Below, in pieces: positions 56,222 to 64,000 of a DNA stretch of 64,000 nt (its first letter is position 1; each line of letters begins with the position of its first letter). Below the pieces are notes generated by a model, which saw nothing but the letters and a program-made list of their open reading frames with translations, did no database searches and was not told the origin of the DNA. A program made the translations under genes and the position numbers. Source of the stretch: Phytophthora hibernalis (Eukaryota; Oomycota; Peronosporomycetes; Peronosporales; Peronosporaceae); NCBI GenBank assembly GCA_012656075.1, contig JAAKBF010000068.1:372001-436000 (forward strand), given 5' to 3'.

Positions 56222-59200
56222 ATGGGTAGCTACTATATGGATGATGCACGTTTTTACAGCGGCTACGACGAGTATGAAGGTAGTTTCGGTCCTCTACAAC
56301 CCTCTTCATCTTCTACGTTTCGACCCCGAGGTAGGGTACCACCAAGTCGTCGTGGGTTTTCGAATCCACGAAATTTGGAGATCTCAAAGTTACGCAAAGG
56401 TCGGAAAAGTGCTTCACGAGATTTTGACCGTCGTGCCAAGTTCCTAACTAAACGCAAATCAAAACGAACTCTGAAGCCACTGGAAGGGGCAGTGATGAGG
56501 ATTTACAGGACAAGGAAAATGAACCGAATAGTCTGACCCACGGACTTCAACGACAGGTCTGGCTGCCTACGCGCAATTTTGCGTTTCGACAGAGAGCAGG
56601 GAAATTGGATACGCGTGCTATTGCACGACTTGATCTGGAAAAGATTGCGGCTACGACGGATATTGAAACCATCCAGAGGCATTTGGAAAATTTGGCTTTT
56701 GCGGATGTGACGCTGGATGATGTACAGCACTACTCGGATGCTTATTTCCTCAAATTGTTCCAGATTGCACAGGTAGTGTAGTTCTTTATTGCGTTGAGGT
56801 TGTTTTATTTTTTTCTGACTTGTTATTACGTTTTCGTAGCTTACGTTGGAATATCTTATGCATGTACAAGACTCACTCGTGGATCACTCAGAGGGGATCG
56901 AAAAACAGTGTGACCAGCTGATGACAGAGTGCCAGCATCTCGAGACGGAAAACGGACAGCATGAAACGGAGATTTCCAGCTTGAAACGTGAAATCCGTCA
57001 GAAACAGCGCACGATGGCAACGTTGGAGTTGATGCTACTCAATGCTTCAGCTTCCAATCGCATTAACTCATCTGCCAAAGAAAACGCTGCAAGAGAGGCA
57101 AATGTCCTCGTCGACGAACTCTTGAACAACCGTACAGACCCCGGAGCAGAAGAAGAGGGATCGATTACAAACCGTGAGTTGACATCAAACTTGTTATCTG
57201 AAGGATGCCACCTCAATGATTGAACCTTTGTTTTTGCCACAGCGGTGTCTTGTGTCTTGTGTGGAAAGCGGTTCGTGTCGGCAGAATATCTGCTCCGCCA
57301 TCAGCAGCGGCGTCATCAGAACTCTAAGAAACAAAAGAAGAAGAGGTCGAATTCATCGTCTGGATCAAGTAGTGATAGCGATTCCAAGACAAAGAAGAAA
57401 AAGAAGCATGAAAACCAGCTCCGTTGCCAAAGGAGATTCTAGATGCACTGGAGGAGAAGAACCAACTCGCTAAGCAGATGATGGCATTGCAGGACCAAGT
57501 TCGGTTTGATCAAGAAGCAAGAGATCGACAACGCCAACAACTCGAGAACCAGCAAAGCCAAATGAGCTCGCGGGTGGAGCAGTACATGGACAAGTTACAA
57601 ACCACTCTGGTCGAGATCGAAAAGAAGCAAGAGACCACAAAACAAGACTTACGGCAGTATACGCAAGAAGCTATTGCTCGTCTTCAGGTTGAAGCTGCAA
57701 ACGCTGAGGTGTTGCGACTTCAAGCCCAGAAAGCATCTCGCGCAGGAAGACTAGAAAATGATGCTGGCGAGGGTGCAGAATCTGTGAGATTAAGGAACGA
57801 GGAAACAAGGTGGTCGGAGAAGGTCGAAAAACTCATGGACACGTTTTTAAAGGCTCAGGCGCAAAAGCAGCAGGAGATCGATACTCTGGAGCAAGAAAGC
57901 AATACATTGTGGACCAAGTACAACAAGCTGAAGAAAAGACAACATCGTCCAGAGCCAACAATGACGTTAGCAGATCTAACAGCACTAGATGTCGAGCGAT
58001 TTGGTGTTGACCGTGGTGAGGTCGTGGAGACACCCAAAGTGGAGCGCTCCACAGCTCTTGAAGACAAGCTTATCCAAACTGATGAAGAAAACAAGAAAAA
58101 GGACAACCAAAAGCTGATATGCTCACTCAAGAAGTCCAAACAGATTCGGAACCGAAGAACTCTCCCGTCACTGCCGTTATTGTGCCTCCCAATCAAGCTG
58201 AAGACGTTCAAAGAATTGTTTCGCCACCTCCTGTTGAACAACTTGACCCAATCTTACAGAAAGAAACGGATACGGTGGCCGTTGTAGAAGCAAAGGAGCT
58301 GAAGCAGCCTGACTCGAGAACAAAATTCCAGAAGGCCGCGCATGTAATTGGAAAAGTGGCGCTCGGTTTTTGGTCCGTCGAGCAATAGCAAAGACGTCGA
58401 ATTGGCGTATCGCGCTTGAAATCGCTTCCCTCGAGGAAGCTCTTACAGCTCCAGAACTGGGGTATGTGCGTCATCACTACGAAAACCAAGTACATGTGCA
58501 GGTGGAGGAAACCATGACAGCGAATGAGTTGCGTGTTTCAATCGCAAAGGTGCTTTCTGGCATCGATGAATTTGAAGATAATAGGAGCGGCGTCACCGAC
58601 ATCGACAGCCGTGAAATCACAGCTACGATGACGTACCACCGCGTTTTGCTGCACCACAAGCAGACTGGTGCCGAATTGCGTGGCGACATACCTGTCCACG
58701 AGCTCAAAAATGCCATCGAAGTTGAAATTATTCCGTACCATGAAGTGTCAGCGATGCAAGTTGGCCAAGTGATTGAGACTCATGCGACGCTTTCGGGTCG
58801 AATTGAGGACATTAAGCGTGCATCTATGAGGATGTCGTCGTTTGATTTACCGGCACTTGACGAGGAAAATAACGAATCCATGAACAGCTCGCGAGACAGA
58901 AACGTTGTTTTGGCTCGCATTGTACGACTGCAAGCTCTCGTTCGTGGTTTCCAAGCCAAGAAAAACGTGGAGATGTTGAAAATTGATCGACTCCTGGACG
59001 CACGACTTGTGAAAATGGGGTCGCCACAGAATCCAGAGTCTGCAGGTTTCAAGTCGCTGGACCCTTCTTGGATGAGTCTCGACCCAGTGTTGTCGGTTGA
59101 ATACGAAAAGGTTCAGCGAAGATTGGAACAAGTTCTGCGTGTCAAACTAAACAAGGAAGCACAACAAGGTGTTAGCAGTGACGAAGATCTTCGGTCTTTG

Positions 59201-59959
59201 TCGACCGAAGACTACGAAAAGTACTCTTCGGAGCTTGGATTAGAGCAAAACTCACTCCCAGCCGATGCACAGCGCCGCATCGAGTTACTTACGGAGCGTT
59301 TAACCCCGATGGCAACAGGTGAGTCCCGTCGACGAAGGTCCGACATCAGACTGGCAACAAAAAGTCGAACTACTGGTGCTGCTAAGATCCACCGAGCAGT
59401 GCAAGTTGAAGTCGTGAGAAAACGATTAAAGCGGCTCCTTGCTGACGACGCTGCTCAACAAGTCAAGCCTGTCACGAAGGAAGGTAGTGATCAACAGCAC
59501 CCAATAGCAAAGAATTCGCTGTTGTCTTCGTGGCTTTCAATGAGCAGAGAGAATCGGCAGGCGGTTGGTAAATCCGTGGGAAACTTCGATCCGAACGAGA
59601 TTGATCAACTAGCCAACGCGTATGAAGAAGGGAAATCGCCTGTCGAGGTCCCAAGACTTGAAATCAGCGAAGTGAAGCAGTACGAGTCTCCAAAGTTTGG
59701 TAGAAATCTCGAGGACAAAGACGAAGAGGACCACTCACAGGTTCCCCAGCCTCTGGAATTGGAAGGAGATGAAGAAATGAAATCTTGTGATCGACCTGGC
59801 ACACCGAATCCGTACGCTGAAGCAAATCGTGGGGTAGTTTCGCAAGCTGGTCGCTCGCCTCGACCAGACCCAGGAGTTCACGTGATCTCGCCCTTCTCCA
59901 AGACACCGTTGATATCACGACGATCTAGAAGAGGTACTGGGTTTGACAACGCAAGGTGA
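56222..59959 (+). CDS. DZIP1-like ciliary basal-body protein (4 exons, frameshifts)
   Basis: Homologue of DZIP1/Iguana, needed for basal body and cilium formation in animals. Exons: 56222-56772, 56840-57173 and 57243 onward, with GT-AG introns 56773-56839 and 57174-57242; the remainder reads to 59959. The N-terminal Dzip domain spans the first splice: RLDLEKIAATTDIETIQRHL ... FLKLFQIAQ joined to LTLEYLMHVQDSL. A coiled coil is followed by the single C2H2 finger CVLCGKRFVSAEYLLRHQQR RH, a Lys/Ser-rich stretch, a long Glu/Gln coiled coil (57430-57950), an IQ motif (RLQALVRGFQAKK, about 58925) and a Pro/Asp-rich tail. Frame changes: G4 56486-56489, near 57425, A4 58109-58112 and T5 58367-58371, all one base short. 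Its 5' end is duplicated in truncated form at 52344. Confidence 0.88.
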
Positions 59960-60502
59960 TAATACTGAGCTTTGTACTGCGACCGAAGGCACAACGGGGT
60001 TTAAGTGGGACAACATTCGACTCATGAAGTGTGTAAGGATTCCATGGGCTGGAGAAGGACAGAGAGCGAAGCCAATAGTAATGGGGTAACAACGTTGGGG
60101 TTGAGATCAATTGCAGATTAGCGATGGTCCCTGAAGTCGCCACAGCACACCATGAATATTGTGTGAATCGTCCACTTTTAAGTGTGACAATCAGAACTAC
60201 CAGTATTGTCGTAATGAACGACACTCTAGAGAACCAAACTAACTCGTGTGTTTCTGGGCTCTTTCCTCGAACTATATGTGGGGTTTGAAGAATCTTCTTG
60301 GCACTGTGAAGCATGAAAAACACCAAACTCTGCAGGGTGCCAACTCAAGAGGGATCATAGATTTGGCAAGGGCCAATTAATTGTTGCAAAGCGCCTATCT
60401 ACACCACAGCACTATACAACTCAGCCCGTTGTCGACCAAAACTCGCAGTTGCTGATGACGGTAAGCCCTGAGCAGTCGTAGACAAGTCGAAATTCGCCCT
60501 TC
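59960..60502. other. convergent intergenic region
   Basis: No gene is supported between DZIP1 (+) and the effector (-). It should contain both 3'UTRs. Confidence 0.4.
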
Positions 60503-60915
60503 TTACTGCGGGCGCCAGCCCTGCAGGTACGACTTGTAGCCCGTGAAAAGACTGATGTACTTCTGGTCTAAGCCACCGTTGACGTCGACATGAATCTTCG
60601 CCGCCACTGTATTCTCCGAGTAACTGTTCTTGGCCCAACGCGAGAACAGCTTTTCATCTTGTCGCTGTCCTTCAATGCATTGTCGAGTCTTGTCGTGTCA
60701 AAGAGAGGCTTTCTCTCCTCCACGTCAAAGTCGTCTGGGCTGTCTTCCTCGTCGTCTTCCTCCATCGTACGATGGCTTCGCAGGAACCGGCCACGAGCTT
60801 CAGCCACATTGGTATCCTGAATCATTGACAGGTGCGTCTGGGTCGAGGTTGTGGATGATTCGCCGTTGCCCACAAGGGTGGCCGCAATGACTAGCAGGGC
60901 GGAGCACACACGCAT
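60503..60915 (-). CDS. RXLR-EER effector candidate (one frameshift)
   Basis: About 137-residue secreted protein. The ATG at 60915 gives a signal peptide (LLVIAATLV core, cleavage near residue 20). RFLR is at about residues 43-46 and an acidic stretch leads to VEER at about residue 67, the standard RXLR-EER layout for delivery into plant cells. The C-terminal half is Lys/Asp-rich with aromatic residues (FSRWAK, LFTGYKSYL) and could form one small WY-like helical unit, but that is weak. A frame change at the T4 run 60651-60654 (one base missing) joins the EER part to the C-terminus ending at 60503; without it the product would end about 20 residues later in an unrelated Arg-rich tail. Target unknown. 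Confidence 0.85.
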
Positions 60916-61654
60916 GGTTGGTCTGGGAGATCTCGAAACTAAGTTAGCGCTCGTACGCTAACAATTGTAGTGGATTGTTTGTGTGCTGTGCGCAGAGCAA
61001 ATTGCAGAATGAAATTTAGACGGCAAAGACTCGGCGCGATTGAGCTAACCTGTTGACAATTACGTTCAAAGACGTTCACCACTGGGAAATGTAAATTGGA
61101 ATACGACTCAGAAGAGGGTGTATCTACATGTACTTCGTATAGGGTACTCGATCTCACTTTTGATTTTCGGGGCAATCATGTATACTTCTCACTTTTGATT
61201 TTCCCGCAATCAATGACATGCACTCGCTACATGTATTTAGGTACATGGAGCCGTTTTGTATTTTTCGGGACACCTCACACTACAACAATCACGGGACGAG
61301 CGCGAAACAATACAAGGATGTTTTTACTCGACCTCACTTTTGATTTTCGGTGCAATCAGGGATACTTATCATTTTTGATTTTTACCGCAATCACTATCAT
61401 ATGCAATGTACATGGAGTCGTGCGTCTCCAGTTTTTCGTGATACCAAATTCACCGGACGAGCGAAACAAAGATAGCAAATTCGGACAGGTATTGGGGAGC
61501 TGCTCTTTGTTTCCGAAAAGACAAAGGTTAGGTCACAAGAGCTAACTCAAAGTTCAGACTTCTTCACAAAAAGCATAAACCATTACTTCGAAGTACGTAG
61601 TACGTAGTATTATACTGGGAGTACATACATGTACATGTAGCATTTCAATGAAAT
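60916..61654. other. intergenic region with tandem repeat
   Basis: Upstream region of the RXLR gene and 3' region of the ankyrin gene. It contains the 183-bp tandem duplication and TACTTCGAAGTA at 61584-61595. Confidence 0.45.
61143..61480. repeat. imperfect tandem duplication, period about 183 bp
   Basis: TACTCGATCTCACTTTTGAT (61143) recurs as TACTCGACCTCACTTTTGAT (61326), followed in both copies by TTCGG-GCAATCA, a second TTTTTGATTTT, CCGCAATCA, a TACATGGAG(C/T)CGT block and CGGGACGAGCG / CGGACGAGCG. Inside each copy ACTTTTGATTTTC itself is present twice. Confidence 0.8.
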
Positions 61655-63491
61655 CTATTCTTCAACGGCGTCATCTTGGATGACATCTCGGAACTGCGGG
61701 TAGTGCTCAATGATCCAGTCTTGGATAACTTGATGAAAGTTCTCGTATGCCAGCGATACTTGATTTTCAGTGCCCTTTGGTGACACTGCGAGTGCAAAAA
61801 CAACAAGACTTCAAACTGATTTTGAATCGTCGCCCCAGACAAAGCTTCCTCTGTGCATCCTTCGGTACGATGACGTATTAGCCATTGAATAATGTCCAGT
61901 TTGTCGGCCTCTACTAACTCATCAATCACCGTAACACTGCACCCTTCCGTTCGGTTCCTATGCAAACATTTGACAATACCCAAATTGTTGTGAATTGCGG
62001 CTAAATCCATGGCGGCGGTCGTGCAACCTTCAGGACGATGATGATGGAGCCATTTCACAACGTGAAGGTGTCCATTTCTCGCAGCCACATCCATCGCATC
62101 TGGGGTGCAACCGGCACTGGTGTTGAAGTGCAGCCACTGCACAACAGGAAGGTACCCATTTGCTGCCGCCCCATCCATTGCTCCAGTCGTGCATGCTCCT
62201 GGGCGGTGGTCATGCAGCCACTTCAAAACTTCGATGTGGCCATTTTTCGCGGCGCCATCCATCGCCTGGGTTGAGCAGCCCTCGTTCCTATTATTTTGGA
62301 GCCATTTCACCACGTCTAGGTGCCCATTGGTAGCGGAACCATCCATTGCGTCTTGAGTGCATTTCGGTGTCGAATCATTTATAACTTCGTCTCTTTTGCG
62401 CTTTTGGAACTTGCACCGATTGATTTCTCCAGCTCGTGTAAATACAGCACGACACTCAAGTGGTGGAGGCAGCTGCATCCATCGCATTAGCGTAGATTAA
62501 GGGATACAAGGCGCGAGTCTCACCAATGTCGAAGAGATCGATGTCTGGTTCGCTACCATATTCATCATACAACCACTTCACGACAGCGAGATGTCCGTTC
62601 ATCGCCGCCAGCGTCATTGTCTTTCCCGAAACCGGAGCAGCCTCGTTGCGGTTGCCAAACGTTCTCGAAAATAATTGTACTTGCCGGTTTTGTTCCAACG
62701 CTAGCTTGGCACGTTGCAAGCTGTCAGTCGGCGCTTTAGTACGAGCACGGAGATACTTGGCGACTCGTGGACATCCATTGAAAGCGGCAGCGTGAATGGC
62801 TTGGCTGACTTGCAATTGTCCTGCTTTTCCAGCTGCCACCACGAGGCCAATAGCATTATCAAGTTGTCCTTGTCTTGCCAGCCACTGCAAGATATCCACT
62901 CGTCCGCTTGAAGCAGCATGGTGAGCTGGCGTCACTGAATCACCCCGACCCCAAACAGTGCCACGGGCTAGCAGCCATTCTGCCATTGCGATATCTCAAT
63001 TGAGAACGGCTGCATTCAAAGCGCGCCTCATATCCTCACCGTGGGGAAATGTGTGGCTAGCCACCAGGCAACATCACTATGGCCATTTTTCACGGCTGCA
63101 GTGAGGTGATCCCCGTCCATTCAATGCCAAGTCCAACGCCGTCATCTCGAATACTTGGGGCTGCAGTCGAATTATCACTTTGGTAAAAGAACTGCAGGAT
63201 TTTAAAGGAACCTGCTGCAGCAGCTTCAACCACCACGTCCTTTCTCACTTTAAGTCCCTGGAATTTGGCAGCGAGCCACTTGACCATTTTCACCTTTTTG
63301 ACTCGAATGGCTTCCGTGAGTGACCGAGTGAACTGGTATTGGCGGTAGTGTCGGTCGCTGCGAAGGTATCTCCGGAGGGTCCAGGAATCATCGGTGTTGA
63401 CATTATCAGTGTAAATTTCGGCACTAGTCCAAATACGGTCCAACAATTTCAGAGAATCCAATTTACACGCTTTGTGCAGTGGTAAGTCCAC
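61655..63491 (-). CDS. ankyrin-repeat protein (frameshifts)
   Basis: About 610-residue intracellular protein of the ankyrin type common in Phytophthora. From ATG 63491: helical N-terminus (LPLHKACKLDSLKLLDRIW), first repeats (KVKMVKWLAAKFQGL; VDILQWLARQGQLDNA), a spacer with Arg/Gln, then MNGHLAVVKWLYDEYG. Seven consecutive repeats of the type AMDGAA-NGH-EVLKWLH-HRP-GCT lie between about 62390 and 61760. The C-terminus ends at 61655 in an acidic helix, reached by a one-base frame change near 61730. Further changes occur near 63120, 63000 and 62480. Repeats probably mediate protein binding. No second domain is visible. The DNA-level 99-bp periodicity makes it prone to unequal recombination. 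Confidence 0.8.
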
Positions 63492-63818
63492 AGAAGAGTC
63501 GAGTAAGAGGAAACGGAAGTGACGACATGGGGAAGGTCTGAGAACGCAGACTTGGAACGGAACAGCAATGTCACAGTCAAGAGGTCAGAGACTTTGCCTC
63601 GTTCAGGCATTTTGCTCTTTGATGACTGGTTTTACGAGTACCGGTACCGGTATTAAAACGACGGTAGTTTGAGAAAATAATATCTTTCGGATAGGTACGA
63701 AATATAAAGTTTCAACTTTTTTTTTTTTTTTTAGCGAGTATCTAGAAGCTAGACATTTTCAAATGGCTCGTAAAATGTAAAGCAGCTTTCAGAATTGATT
63801 CAGCGATATACTTGACGG
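63492..63818. other. divergent intergenic region with T16 tract
   Basis: 327 bp between the ankyrin gene and the RING-finger gene start codons. ACCGGTACCGGTATT at about 63638 and a T16 run at 63717-63732 are the only notable features. Confidence 0.5.
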
Positions 63819-64000
63819 ATGTTCCGAGGCTTCGTGCGCAGTTATCGGCGGGTAGTGGCGACTCTCGTACCTCCTTCTGCATGTCATATATGCCTGGAGG
63901 TGGTGCCCGTGTTGGGTCTACGAGATGTGGAGAAAGCAGACGACGAGGCGTACGCGAAGCTTCAGTGTCGCCATCGATTCTGTGCTGGTAGTGGATAAAT
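63819..64000 (+). CDS. RING-type zinc finger protein, 5' part only
   Basis: ATG 63819 opens a frame reading through SACHICLEVVPVLGLRDVEK and then LQCRHRFCAG, that is C-x2-C followed by C-x-H-x2-F-C, the first half of a RING or RING-like finger of an E3 ubiquitin ligase. The frame meets a stop 4 codons before the window end, but GGTAGTGG directly after CAG/GCTG offers a splice donor, so I read an exon end near 63988. The rest lies outside the window. Confidence 0.55.

Noticed and set aside
63717..63732. T16 run as a retroposon poly-A tail
   Set aside because: No target duplication or retroelement sequence beside it; more likely a simple promoter tract.
1..64000. CRISPR arrays, tRNA and rRNA genes
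   Set aside because: None seen. The regular repeats present are coding (ankyrin, ADQ) or transposon-derived; I did not find a cloverleaf or rRNA core sequence by eye, though a covariance search would be decisive.

Overview
The window is eukaryotic and almost certainly from a plant-pathogenic oomycete of the Phytophthora/Peronosporales type. The evidence is two RXLR-EER effector genes, a secreted LysM protein, a catalytically dead trypsin-fold protein of the glucanase-inhibitor type beside an active relative, very short GT-AG introns (57-83 nt) in compact genes, an oomycete-type multi-TM family, and a piggyBac, hAT, LINE, Ty3/gypsy and tyrosine-recombinase retroelement content. CEP76 and DZIP1 homologues fit an organism with flagellated zoospores. 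The species cannot be named from the sequence.

Layout. 0.6-16 kb is gene-dense: LysM protein (-), PP4R2-like (+), CEP76 (-), three tandem cyclic-nucleotide-binding channel genes (+), then a divergent pair of S1-protease-fold genes. 16-38.8 kb is gene-poor and TE-rich: a small secreted protein, a complete piggyBac with TTAA ends (17.6-21.3 kb), a hAT copy interrupted by a 5'-truncated LINE with a 14-bp target duplication (21.6-24 kb), retroelement relics (25.6-28.5 kb), a complete YR retroelement with split direct repeats A1...B1A2-B2 (28.6-34.0 kb), a DUF659 hAT remnant and a nested pair of TIR elements (37.7-38.8 kb). 39.8-45.3 kb holds a broken dehydrogenase fragment, an RXLR effector, ELP2 (-) and a HARBI1-like gene (+). 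45.7-60 kb is a duplicated block: TM family member 1, ABCC transporter 1, truncated DZIP1 copy; then TM member 2, ABCC remnant, full DZIP1. 60.5-64 kb has a second RXLR effector, an ankyrin-repeat gene and the start of a RING-finger gene.

A property of the whole window decides how its genes should be read. Almost every multi-kilobase gene, including conserved single-copy ones such as CEP76, ELP2 and DZIP1, is broken by frameshifts. Nearly all have the same sign (one base missing) and most fall in runs of 4-7 identical bases. This looks like residual homopolymer deletion error in a long-read or pyrosequencing assembly rather than mass pseudogenisation. I therefore annotate these loci as genes and mark each break. 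A caller that does not allow for this would split or lose them, including both effectors.

Functional themes: infection and apoplast (two effectors, LysM protein, protease-fold pair), cilium/centriole (CEP76, DZIP1), signalling and transport (CNBD channels, ABCC), translation/tRNA modification (ELP2), phosphatase regulation (PP4R2), and a large transposon load separating them.
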